From a bacterium (GTDB lineage Bacteria > Myxococcota_A > UBA9160 > UBA4427), in contig JANSYR010000013.1 of the NCBI GenBank assembly GCA_024742285.1, positions 124,001 to 188,000 on the forward strand: a DNA stretch of 64,000 bases, given 5' to 3'. Numbering within the stretch: the first letter of the stretch is position 1; the number at the start of each line of letters is the position of its first letter. Position numbers and translations under genes: made by a program. Under the pieces are notes generated by a model. That model was not told where the DNA came from and did no database searches. It worked only from the letters and a program-made list of their open reading frames with translations. Positions 27,091 through 35,111 of this stretch are shown here, one piece after another.

Positions 27091-27471
27091 ATGGCCGTAC
27101 GCAAGAAGGCCGCCCGCAAGGCGGCGAAGAAGAAGACCACCCGACGTTCGCGCATCGGCGCCGACGCGATCGACGACGCCCTCTCCGGCCTCGAAAAGGA
27201 GATTCCGCGCTTGATCCGGAGGCTCCGGAAGAATCTCCGGGACCTCGAGAAGCAGGCGGACCGCGCGCGCAAGGACGGCGAGAAGCGCTGGCGCGACGCC
27301 GAGAAGCAGTTCCGATCGGATGCCGACGAGCTCCGGAAGCGGATCGAGGAGCTCGTGGGCGTCTCGAGTGGTACGAAGCGCAAGGGGGCCGCGAAGAAGA
27401 AGAGCGCCAAGCGGAAGGCAGCGAAGAAGTCGACGCGGAAGGCGCCGAAGAAGCGCGCGTCCGGCCGCTAG
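27091..27471 (+). CDS. Small lysine/alanine-rich protein with histone-H1-like tails
   Basis: 126 aa in three parts. Residues 1-22 and about 92-126 are Lys/Ala/Arg-rich (AKKKTTRR, AAKKKSAKRKAAKK), like histone H1 and bacterial HctB/AlgP-type DNA-binding tails. Residues 25-90 are a charged amphipathic helix or coiled coil (LEKEIPRLIRRLRKNLRDLEKQ, quoted here as two halves: LEKEIPRLIRR and LRKNLRDLEKQ) with a phasin-like character. GGAGAGGAA precedes the ATG. As the last gene of a WS/DGAT operon it may coat lipid inclusions or tie them to DNA, comparable to MLDS of Rhodococcus. That is inference; a general nucleoid protein is the alternative. Confidence 0.75.
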   Translation: MAVRKKAARKAAKKKTTRRSRIGADAIDDALSGLEKEIPRLIRRLRKNLRDLEKQADRARKDGEKRWRDAEKQFRSDADELRKRIEELVGVSSGTKRKGAAKKKSAKRKAAKKSTRKAPKKRASGR

Positions 27472-27490
27472 GCTCGGGCCAGGCGGTCGC

Positions 27491-29791
27491 CTAGACCATC
27501 CGGATCCGGGGCTCGCGGGCGTGGGCGAGGAGCGCGTCTCGCTCGTCGCCATCGGCCGGGTGGACGCCGTACCCGAACGCGAGGCCGATGCGGACCGGCT
27601 GGTTCAGGTTCTCGTCCTTCGACACGACGTCGGCCACCGCGCGAGCGAGCTCGAAGACGCGCTCGCCGGGGGTGCGCCCCGGTTCCGGCATCAGGACCGC
27701 GAACTCGTCGCGATCGATTCGAGCCAGCACGTCGAACTCGCGCAGGTGGGTCTGGAGCGCTTCGGCGAGCAGGCGGGCCACGTCGGACGCGTGGTCCGCG
27801 CCGGCCTCCGCGGTCAGCTCTGCCCGGTTCTCGAGCTTGCAGACGCAGAGGGCGAGGGCGTCCTCACGACCCGCCGCGCGCGCGATCTCCTCGCCGAGGC
27901 GCTTGTCGAGGTAGGAGACGTTCGGGAGCCCCGTCTCGTCGTCGAAGTTCCGGTTCTGTCGGTTCTCGCGGTGGCTCATCGCGTGGTCGAGCGCGCGCTC
28001 GACGTAGGACACGAAGCGACCGAAGACCTGCAGATCCTCGTCGTCGAAGCGGCTCGCGAAGAAGCGGTCGAGGGCGACCTTGTCGTAGATGGCGATCGAG
28101 CCGATGACCTCGCCGTTGCGCTTGAGGGGCGCCGAGAGGACGGAGCGCATCTCGTCCACGTGCTCCGAGAGGTTCGGGTCGAGGCTCGCGTCCTGGGTCA
28201 GATGAGCCGTCCGGCGGCGGATGGCGTCGACGGTGACGGCCTTGTCGAGGCGAAAGAGCGCCTCCTGCGCCGGTCCGTCGGCGGCTCCGAAGTACGAGCG
28301 GATCGAATAGCGTCGGGTCGTGGGGTCCTGAAGGCGCAGGATCGCGTGATCGGCCTCGAGGATCATCGACGCCGACGAGGTGGCGAGCCTCGCGACTTCG
28401 TTGGGCTCGGTGCACGAGAGCATGCGGATCGAGGTCTCGTTGATCGCGTTCACGCGCTCGGCCTGGCTGGCCATGCGCGCTTCCTTGTCGCTGGCCGCGA
28501 TCGTGTCGGCGGCTGCGGCGGCGATCTCCTGCCAGCTCTCGAGGTTCCGGTGGCTCGGGCTGCTGCCGGCTCCCGAGGCGGCGGGCTTCGCGCCCATCTG
28601 CAGGGAGAGCAGACCGACGAGGTGGTTCCCGGCGAGGAGGGGCAGGGCGGCGTAGCCGATCCGCCCGTCTTCGTGCCGGAGAACGGCGGCGCGCTGGTTG
28701 CGGAGGGCTTCGCCGTCGACGCCGATGCCCGCCTCGAGGCGGTACTCGCCGCCGAAGCCGCCTCCGGTGAGCGAGGTGGCGACCATGCGGAGTCCGCCGT
28801 CGGCCTCGCGGAGGTAGAGATGGGCGATCCCGCCCGCGGCGCGCTCTGCGACGAAGCGGCAGAACTCCTCGAGACGGTCGTTCAGGATCGCGGGGCCGCG
28901 CAGGATGCGCTGGACCTCGCGGACCGCGTCGTAGCGCGCGGCCTGGGTCCGCAGGCTCTCGTGCTCCTGGGCGCGGGCGATGATCTGCGCGTCGAGGCTC
29001 GCGAGCTGCTCCATGAACTGGAGATCTTCGTCGCCGAAGACGTCGGCACGATGGGAGTGGTGGACGTTGAGGACGCCGAGGACCTTCCCGTGGTGGATCA
29101 GCGGGACGCAGAGCGCGGACTCGACGTCGACGCGCTCGCGCACGAGGTCGTAGCTCGAGGGCTCCGCCTGGCCGCGGATGTGGATGGGCCGCCCTTCGGC
29201 GGCGACGCGACCCGAGATGCCCTGACCGAGCGCGACGCGGATCTTGGGCCAGAGCTCGGGCTCGACACCCTTGGCGACGCGGATGCGGAGCACCCCGGCT
29301 TCGGGATCGAGCAGCATCAGACTGCCGCCTTCCGCCCCGGTCACGCCGACGGCGATTTCGAGCATCCGCTCGAAGAGCTCGTCGGCTTCGACGGTCAGGT
29401 CGACGCTCTCGACCACTTCGTGGAGGGCCTGGAGCAGCTCCGCCTTGCGGTCGCGCGGCGCGACGCCGTAGCCCCAGAGGAGACGGGCGGTGAGCGGCGT
29501 GACCACCTGGAGGGCGGTACGCGGGCCGGCGGGGACGTGCGCTGCGAAGTCTCCGCTCGAATCGATGATCGCGTCGAAGTCCTGCTCGGCGAAGAACGCC
29601 GTGGCGTCGTCGACGAGGAGCGGAGCCACCGCGTGGGCGAGGGCGGTCCCGATCCCGCGCGCGCGCTCGAGGGCGTCGGCCGCGTTCGGATCGTAGATCC
29701 GCGAGACCTCGACTCCGGGATTGCCCGACAGGAGGCGCAGGAGTCGCAGGGACTCCTCGCTGGCGCCCCAGATGCCGAGCCGGCGCCGCAT
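27491..29791 (-). CDS. Multi-GAF sensor with Rossmann-like N-terminus and degenerate GGDEF-like C-terminus
   Basis: 766 aa. Residues 1-110 resemble a nucleotide-binding Rossmann fold (LGIWGASEESLRLLRLL, IIDSSGDFA). Two or three GAF domains follow, the first with GGSLMLLDPEAGVLRIRVAKG and LGQGISGRVAAEGRPIHI. The C-terminus has the GGDEF-domain order (DDETGLPNVSYLDKRL ... LARIDRDEFAVL), but the two glycines of GGDEF are D-R, so cyclase activity is doubtful. The ATG shares one base with the stop of the GTPase gene (TGATG). A cytoplasmic small-molecule or redox sensor acting with the GTPase is plausible. Confidence 0.75.
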   Translation of the reverse strand: MRRRLGIWGASEESLRLLRLLSGNPGVEVSRIYDPNAADALERARGIGTALAHAVAPLLVDDATAFFAEQDFDAIIDSSGDFAAHVPAGPRTALQVVTPLTARLLWGYGVAPRDRKAELLQALHEVVESVDLTVEADELFERMLEIAVGVTGAEGGSLMLLDPEAGVLRIRVAKGVEPELWPKIRVALGQGISGRVAAEGRPIHIRGQAEPSSYDLVRERVDVESALCVPLIHHGKVLGVLNVHHSHRADVFGDEDLQFMEQLASLDAQIIARAQEHESLRTQAARYDAVREVQRILRGPAILNDRLEEFCRFVAERAAGGIAHLYLREADGGLRMVATSLTGGGFGGEYRLEAGIGVDGEALRNQRAAVLRHEDGRIGYAALPLLAGNHLVGLLSLQMGAKPAASGAGSSPSHRNLESWQEIAAAAADTIAASDKEARMASQAERVNAINETSIRMLSCTEPNEVARLATSSASMILEADHAILRLQDPTTRRYSIRSYFGAADGPAQEALFRLDKAVTVDAIRRRTAHLTQDASLDPNLSEHVDEMRSVLSAPLKRNGEVIGSIAIYDKVALDRFFASRFDDEDLQVFGRFVSYVERALDHAMSHRENRQNRNFDDETGLPNVSYLDKRLGEEIARAAGREDALALCVCKLENRAELTAEAGADHASDVARLLAEALQTHLREFDVLARIDRDEFAVLMPEPGRTPGERVFELARAVADVVSKDENLNQPVRIGLAFGYGVHPADGDERDALLAHAREPRIRMV

Positions 29792-30846
29792 CAGTCGGTG
29801 CCGTCCTGGCTCGCCAGCGCGTCGAGTCGCAACGAGAGAACGACGCTTCGCGAAGTCCCGTCCTCGTCGCCGAGCACGAGCGGCAGGCGAACGCCGCCGT
29901 CGGCCTCGACCGTGGCCTGGCCGACCGACACGACGCGCAGAGCGCCTTCGGTGGGCTTGGAGGCCGACGCATCCTCGGCCCATTCGGCCTGCCCCCCGTC
30001 GAGGTCGAGCTCGACGGCGGCCAGCGTCTGGAAGTTCTGGTCCTCACCTTCCGCGAGGATCGCGCTCTCGAGCAGCTCGGCCGTCGAAGTCGCGTTCGGA
30101 TCGTCGTCGAGCGCCACGGCCTCGAGGGTGGGTTCGAGCTCGAGCGCTTCGACCTCGGAGGATTCGTCGATCGCGATCTCTTCGATCTGGGGCAGGGCCT
30201 CGGGCTCGGGGGGCGCGGCCGGCCTTTCCGGGGCCGCGGCGCCCTGCGCCGCCTCGGCCGCCACCTGCGGATCGATTTCGCCGCTGCTGCCGCGGCGCGC
30301 GCGCACGACATGCTTCGAGATGGTGGTCAGCGTCGGGAGGATGCCGTGGCCGGTCGTCGCGATGGTCTCGAAGACGGCGGCCTGATCGAGTCCGATCTGG
30401 CGATGGAGGTCTTCGATCGCGAAGGGATCGGCGACGTCGCGCTTGTTGTATTGGAGCACCAGGGGGAACGCGTCGAGTCGCCGGCCGTAGGCGGCGAGGG
30501 ACTTCTTCAGCTCCTCGAGGGCCGGGCCGTTCTCCCGGATCTTCTCGGGCGAACAGTCGAGGACGAGCACGATCCCGTCGACCTCGTCGAGGAGCTGCTT
30601 GCGGGTCATCGCCTGGTCCGGCGCGCCCGGGACGGCGACCAGCTCGATCTGGGTGCCGACGCCACCGACCTCGCCGAGGGTGATCGGCAAGGCTTCGTAT
30701 TGGACGGTGGGGTCGAGGCGGGTGGGCTCGCGCCGCAGCTCGCCGCGAAGGTCCTCGCGGAGCTTCGCGTGGATCGTCTCGAGGGTCGTCGTCTTGCCCG
30801 AACCTTCGATGCCCCAGAGCAGGATGCGTGCGTTGACTTCGGACAT
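29791..30846 (-). CDS. MglA/Arf-like small GTPase with long C-terminal extension
   Basis: 351 aa. The first ~190 residues form a Ras/MglA-type GTPase: P-loop GIEGSGKTT at 12-20, a switch II region VPGAPDQ in place of DxxG (MglA proteins have a similar divergent motif), and NKRD for guanine specificity. The rest is an acidic, proline/alanine-rich linker ending in a beta-rich segment (LPLVLGDEDGTSRSVVLSL). MglA-type GTPases set polarity or control motility. It lies 2 nt after the HEAT-like gene and overlaps the GAF gene, so the three form one operon. Confidence 0.82.
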   Translation of the reverse strand: MSEVNARILLWGIEGSGKTTTLETIHAKLREDLRGELRREPTRLDPTVQYEALPITLGEVGGVGTQIELVAVPGAPDQAMTRKQLLDEVDGIVLVLDCSPEKIRENGPALEELKKSLAAYGRRLDAFPLVLQYNKRDVADPFAIEDLHRQIGLDQAAVFETIATTGHGILPTLTTISKHVVRARRGSSGEIDPQVAAEAAQGAAAPERPAAPPEPEALPQIEEIAIDESSEVEALELEPTLEAVALDDDPNATSTAELLESAILAEGEDQNFQTLAAVELDLDGGQAEWAEDASASKPTEGALRVVSVGQATVEADGGVRLPLVLGDEDGTSRSVVLSLRLDALASQDGTD

Positions 30847-30848
30847 CT

Positions 30849-31922
30849 TCAGACCTTGCCCTTCTTCGTGAGAATGCGGCGCGCCTGGGCGCTGATGTTG
30901 CTGGACACGTCCTTGCTCTTCATGAGCGTGCGAAGGTCCTTGTCTTGGAGGTAGTTGATGAACTTGATCGCGACCGGCTGCGGCGTCTTCGGGTTCGTCA
31001 CGAGCGCGACCTTGATCTGGTAGTTCTTGGTCCAGTCCCGGTTGCCGGAGATGATGCGCAGGAGCTCCTCTCCGATGGAGCGGTTCTGGGCGAAGCCGAT
31101 GACCTCGGTCTCGGTGATCTTGGGGCTGCCGAGAACCGAGGTCGAAACGATCTTGTTGCGGTCCTTGATGAGCAGCGCGCGGGCTTCCTTTCCGCCGACC
31201 CGGGAGAGCTTGATCTTCTGCATCACGGTCATCTTCTGGACCGCGGCGTAGAGGCTGCTCTCGAGCTCTTCGTCCTCGAGGTCGTCGTCGTTCTCCTGGG
31301 CGAGGAGCTTGGCGACGTCGCTCATGCCCTCGCCGAGCATCTCGAGGACGGCGGCCTCGGCGTCGGCCTCGTCGATCTCTTCCTCTTCGGTGGTCTCGCG
31401 TTCCTCGAGTCCCAGGAAGGTGAGGATCCGTTCGATGACGGCGCGTCCGGTCAGCGGGTTCGCGCCGAGGGCGTCGACGATCTCCTCGCAGCGCATCATG
31501 CGCTCCTGGTTCTGACTGATGATATCCACGACCCGGCTGTGGGGCAGCGTGGCGAGCCAGGCGATCGTCGTGTCGTCCGTCGCCGGATTGAGCGAGAGCG
31601 CTTCGCACCACTGCTCGTTCTCCTCGTGGACCCGGGCGAGGACCGAGAGCAGGGCGGGGTGGGCGGGGCCGGAGACCACGGTGCCGAGGACGTGCTCCGG
31701 GAGCTCCTCGAGGCTCTTTCGTGCCCTGTCCTTGACCGAGGTATCGGGATCGTTCGCGAGCACGAAGAGGACCGTCGCGAGCTCGATCGGCTCGAGGGGC
31801 AGGGCGCCGCGTGCCGCCATCTGGCGGGCCTCGAGGGGCGCGTCCCGCCGGGCGTACTTCTCCGCCTGGGCGGAGAGCTTGAGCTTCACCTTGACCGAAT
31901 GGTCCTGAGTCTCTTCCGACAA
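30849..31922 (-). CDS. HEAT-like helical-repeat protein, first gene of GTPase module
   Basis: 357 aa, almost all alpha-helical, with repeated degenerate segments around N-P-x-T and LLxxLA-type helices (LNPATDDTTIAWLATLPHSR, GANPLTGRAVIERILTF, VTNPKTPQPVAIKFINYL). An acidic middle (TEEEEIDEADAEA) separates two helical halves; the tail is basic (RRILTKKGKV). TTG is the start, with GGGAG upstream. I do not recognise a catalytic motif. A scaffold or effector for the adjoining GTPase is likely from position alone. Confidence 0.7.
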   Translation of the reverse strand: MSEETQDHSVKVKLKLSAQAEKYARRDAPLEARQMAARGALPLEPIELATVLFVLANDPDTSVKDRARKSLEELPEHVLGTVVSGPAHPALLSVLARVHEENEQWCEALSLNPATDDTTIAWLATLPHSRVVDIISQNQERMMRCEEIVDALGANPLTGRAVIERILTFLGLEERETTEEEEIDEADAEAAVLEMLGEGMSDVAKLLAQENDDDLEDEELESSLYAAVQKMTVMQKIKLSRVGGKEARALLIKDRNKIVSTSVLGSPKITETEVIGFAQNRSIGEELLRIISGNRDWTKNYQIKVALVTNPKTPQPVAIKFINYLQDKDLRTLMKSKDVSSNISAQARRILTKKGKV

Positions 31923-32046
31923 CGCGCGTCACTCCCGACCGCGTCCTCCCGGAGTCCGCGGCGATCCGACGCCACGGAGTACTCCGCGGCGCATTCGTCC
32001 GGAGAGTGCATCGGTCAGGCAAGAAGCCGACTTGATGGCGAGGGGA

Positions 32047-32847
32047 TCAACCCTCGGGTCGGTTCTTCTCGAAGAGGATCCGCAGGCCGTCCAGGGTCAG
32101 GAAGGGCACGACCTGGTCGATGGCCTTGCTCTCCTCCGCGATCCGCCGGGCCAGGCCCCCGGTCGCCACGACCCGGGCGTTCGCCCCGAGCTCCTCGCGG
32201 ATCCGCCCGATCATGGAGTCGACGAGCCCCGAGTAGCCGTAGAGGAGGCCCGATTGCAGTGCGCCCGTCGTCGTTCGACCGATGACGGACTTCGGCCGCG
32301 CGATCTCGACCCGGTGGAGCTTCGAGGCGCGCTCGAAGAGGGCCTCCATCGAGATGTGGATGCCCGGCGTGATCACGCCGCCGAGGTACTCGCCGCGCTC
32401 GGAGATGCAGTCGAAGGTGGTCGCGGTCCCGAAATCGACGGCGATGATCGGACCTCCGAAGAGCTCGTAGGCGGCGACCGCGTTCACGATCCGGTCGGCA
32501 CCGACCTCGTGCGGGTTCTCGTAGCGGACCGGCATGCCGGTTCGCATGCCGGGGCCGACGATCTGCGGGGGCTGGCCGAAGAGCTTGGCCGAGACGCGCT
32601 CCCAGATCGGGACGACGGGCGGGACCACGCTCGAGAGGATCACGTCGGTGATCTCGCTCGTCCGTCGGTTCTCGGTCGCGAAGAGCGCGGAGAGGGAGAT
32701 CACCAGCTCGTCGGAGGTCTGCTCGCGATGGGTGGAGACGCGCCAGTGCTGGGAGAGTGTGCCTTCCCCCTGCTCGTCGTAGTCGTAGACGCCGAGGGAC
32801 ACGTTCGTGTTGCCGACGTCGATCACCAGGAGAACGGGGGAGCTCAC
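32047..32847 (-). CDS. coaX: Type III pantothenate kinase
   Basis: 266 aa, ASKHA-fold kinase, first step of coenzyme A synthesis. VIDVGNTNVSLGVYD is the N-terminal phosphate motif, with GADRIVNAVAAYELFG and IIAVDFGTATTFDCI in the core and GGVITPGIHIS after it, all diagnostic for CoaX. GTG start with GAGAGGAAA 5-7 nt upstream. It is the last gene of the nadC-birA-coaX cofactor cluster; coaD and coaBC occur later in this window. Confidence 0.95.
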   Translation of the reverse strand: MSSPVLLVIDVGNTNVSLGVYDYDEQGEGTLSQHWRVSTHREQTSDELVISLSALFATENRRTSEITDVILSSVVPPVVPIWERVSAKLFGQPPQIVGPGMRTGMPVRYENPHEVGADRIVNAVAAYELFGGPIIAVDFGTATTFDCISERGEYLGGVITPGIHISMEALFERASKLHRVEIARPKSVIGRTTTGALQSGLLYGYSGLVDSMIGRIREELGANARVVATGGLARRIAEESKAIDQVVPFLTLDGLRILFEKNRPEG

Positions 32848-32982
32848 GGGATTTCCTCTCGCGGGGCGTGTTCGGGAGACGGGGCGCGTTCCGGGAAGGG
32901 GCGAATCGGGGGGACGGCGCCACCGGGCCGGGAGTTTTGCGGGCCAGGGGGGGCTTCGCCAGCGGCAGCCGAGAGAGCCGTC

Positions 32983-34005
32983 TCAGGCGCCGCCGGAGCC
33001 GCGCCGGCGCTTCGAAAGGGTGACGTCCCCCGCCATCACCCGGATCGTTTCGCCGGTTCGGGGCCCCTCGGTGATCTCGACCTCGAGCGCACCGTCCGGC
33101 GCGATCCGCCGGGCGAGCCCCTCCACGCGACCGCCGCCGATCTCCTCCACCCCGATCGCTTCGTCGGTCATGCGGAAGAAGGCCTCGAAGCGCGGCCGGA
33201 TCGCTTCGAAGCCGCCGCGGGCATGGAGCTCGAGCTGGGCCTCGAGGCGCTCGAAGAGGTGGCGCGTGAAGGCGACCCGGTCGACCGGCGCGCCGATCTC
33301 ACTCGAGAGGCTGGTGGCCAGCTCGCGGAACTCGTCGGGGAAGGTCTCGCGGTCGACGTTCAGGTTCACGCCGATGCCCAGGACCGCGAAGGCGATCCGC
33401 GTCCCTTCGGCGCTGCTTTCCATCAGGATGCCGGAGGTCTTGCGTCGGCGGATGAGCACATCGTTCGGCCACTTGATCTCGACTGCGTCCTCGTCGCCGA
33501 GGAAATGCGCCACGCTCTCGGCGACGGCGACCGCGGCGCAGAAGATCAACGTCGGTGCATCGGCGATCGAGCCGGTCGGCCGGAGCAGGATCGAGGTGTA
33601 GAGGTTCTGATTCGGCGGCGAGTAGAAGGTGCGGCCGAGGCGACCGCGGCCCGCGGACTGGGCCTCCGCGACGACGACGGTCCCGGCCCGAGCGCCCTCG
33701 CGCCCGAGATCGAAGGAGACCCGGTTGGTCGAGTCCGTGTCGTCGAGGTGCTCGTAGGTCCGGCCGACCCAGCGCGTGTCCAGGCCCCGCTGGACTTCGT
33801 CGGCGAAGAGTCGGTCGGGCACGCCCGTCAGCCGGTAGCCGCCGCCACGCTCGCCCTCGATCGCGTAGCCTCGCTTGCGCAGCGCGCCGACGTGCTTCCA
33901 CACCTGCGCTCGGGTCACGCCGAGCTGCGTCGAGAGCGTCTCGCCGGAGAGCGGCTCGTCGCCCGCTTCCCGAAGCGCTGCGAGCACCGATTCCGCACCG
34001 GTCAT
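32983..34005 (-). CDS. birA: Biotin-protein ligase / biotin operon repressor
   Basis: 340 aa, bifunctional BirA. N-terminal winged helix (LSGETLSTQLGVTRAQVWKH, residues ~15-50), then the ligase domain with DSTNRVSFDL, AEAQSAGRGRLGRTFYSP (biotinyl-AMP-binding GRGRxGR), IKWPNDVL and KTSGILMESS, and an SH3-like C-terminal domain. It attaches biotin to acyl-CoA carboxylases; the DNA-binding domain implies repression of biotin genes. The ATG overlaps the nadC stop (ATGA). 135 bp separate it from coaX. Confidence 0.95.
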   Translation of the reverse strand: MTGAESVLAALREAGDEPLSGETLSTQLGVTRAQVWKHVGALRKRGYAIEGERGGGYRLTGVPDRLFADEVQRGLDTRWVGRTYEHLDDTDSTNRVSFDLGREGARAGTVVVAEAQSAGRGRLGRTFYSPPNQNLYTSILLRPTGSIADAPTLIFCAAVAVAESVAHFLGDEDAVEIKWPNDVLIRRRKTSGILMESSAEGTRIAFAVLGIGVNLNVDRETFPDEFRELATSLSSEIGAPVDRVAFTRHLFERLEAQLELHARGGFEAIRPRFEAFFRMTDEAIGVEEIGGGRVEGLARRIAPDGALEVEITEGPRTGETIRVMAGDVTLSKRRRGSGGA

Positions 34006-34898
34006 CTCGTGCCGCCGTCCTCGTCGACGAGGTCGATCTCGAGGGCGACGTCCGCGGAATCGACCGAGTGGGTGAGGGCGCCCATCGAGATCCGCGCGAC
34101 ACCGGTCTCGGCGTAGGCGCGCAGATTGTCTTCGTGGATGCCACCGGAGGCTTCGAGGACGACGTCCTTCGCGTGCTTCTCGACGATGCGTCGAATGGTG
34201 TCCGGGTCGAGGTTGTCGAGGAGGAGGAAACGCGCGCCGAGCTCGATGGCCCGGTCGGCCATCGCCTCGCTCTCGACCTCGATCTGGACCGGAACGCCGG
34301 CGGGCGCCTTTCGGACGGCGCGTTCCACCGCGGCGTCGAGGCTGCCGGCGGCGGCGATGTGGTTGTCCTTCACGAGCAGCGCGTCGAAGAGGCCGATCCG
34401 GTGGTTCACGCCGCCGCCGACCGCGACGGCGTACTTCTCGAGCATCCGCCATCCGGGCGTCGTCTTGCGGGTGTCGACGAGATCGACGGGACAGTCGGCG
34501 ACGAGATCGACCAGTCGGCGGGTCTGGCTCGCGATCCCGCAGAGGCGTCCCATGAAGTTGAGGGCGGTCCGCTCGGCGGTCAGGATCGATCCGTAGCGTC
34601 CATGGATCCGCAGCAGCGGCTGTCCGGGCGAGGCGAGGCTCCCGTCCTCGACGTCCGGGGCGACGATGACTTCGAGATCCCCGTCGACGCGACGGAAGAC
34701 CTCGCGCGCAACGTCGAGGCCGCAGACCACGAGCGACTGTCGGGCCTCGATCCGAGCACGTCCTTCGCGGGCCGCGTCGACCGTCAGCTCGCTCGTGAGA
34801 TCGCCGGAACCGACGTCTTCGGCGAGCGCGAGGTCGAGCAGCACGGACCAGTCGTCGACCGACGGCGGCGAGGGGCGGGGATGCGCGGGGATGGACAA
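34002..34898 (-). CDS. nadC: Nicotinate-nucleotide diphosphorylase (carboxylating)
   Basis: 298 aa. Converts quinolinate and PRPP to nicotinate mononucleotide in de novo NAD synthesis. Motifs: EDVGSGDLTS, ERTALNFMGRLCGIAS, DTRKTTPGWRMLEKYAVAVGGGVNHR and LVKDNHIAAAGS (each characteristic of the quinolinate phosphoribosyltransferase active site). The start is TTG at 34898, with GGAGAG about 10 nt upstream. First gene of the cofactor cluster. Confidence 0.95.
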   Translation of the reverse strand: MSIPAHPRPSPPSVDDWSVLLDLALAEDVGSGDLTSELTVDAAREGRARIEARQSLVVCGLDVAREVFRRVDGDLEVIVAPDVEDGSLASPGQPLLRIHGRYGSILTAERTALNFMGRLCGIASQTRRLVDLVADCPVDLVDTRKTTPGWRMLEKYAVAVGGGVNHRIGLFDALLVKDNHIAAAGSLDAAVERAVRKAPAGVPVQIEVESEAMADRAIELGARFLLLDNLDPDTIRRIVEKHAKDVVLEASGGIHEDNLRAYAETGVARISMGALTHSVDSADVALEIDLVDEDGGTR

Positions 34899-34975
34899 GG
34901 GACGGGCTCTCCGTGCGACCTGTCGTGATCGCGCGGCGAGTCTATCGCAGGCCAGCGGCCATTCCCGCCGAGCGC

Positions 34976-35108
34976 GAGCCCCCTTCGCCGAGCGCCCGCA
35001 GGCGAAGCACGAAACCTCCCGAGCAGGAGCCCCCTTCGCCGAGCGCCCGCAGGCGAAGCACGAAACCTCCCGGGCGGGAGCCCCCTTCGCCGAGCGCCCG
35101 CAGGCGAA
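34976..35108 (-). repeat. 51-bp tandem repeat, 2.6 copies, directly after a stop codon (dispersed family)
   Basis: Units start at 34976, 35027 and 35078 (partial). Each has a 23-nt core (34984-35006, 35035-35057, 35086-35108) with TTCGCC/GGCGAA arms. Read in the direction of the neighbouring receiver gene, the array begins 3 nt after that gene's TAG with TTCGCCTGCGGGCGCTCGGC, then AAGGGGGCTCC and GGGAGGTTTCG. The same element follows the coaD stop at 60768. Nothing else is visible in this 213-bp gap. Confidence 0.9.
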
Positions 35109-35111
35109 AAC

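Noticed and set aside
27320-30385. A 1021-codon plus-strand open frame
   Set aside because: It lies antisense to the GAF and GTPase genes, whose domains are clear. Long antisense frames are expected in such GC-rich coding DNA, and this one shows no protein family.
34976-35108. Possible CRISPR array
   Set aside because: The 51-bp units are repeated entirely with no variable spacers, there are fewer than three full copies, and no cas gene is near.
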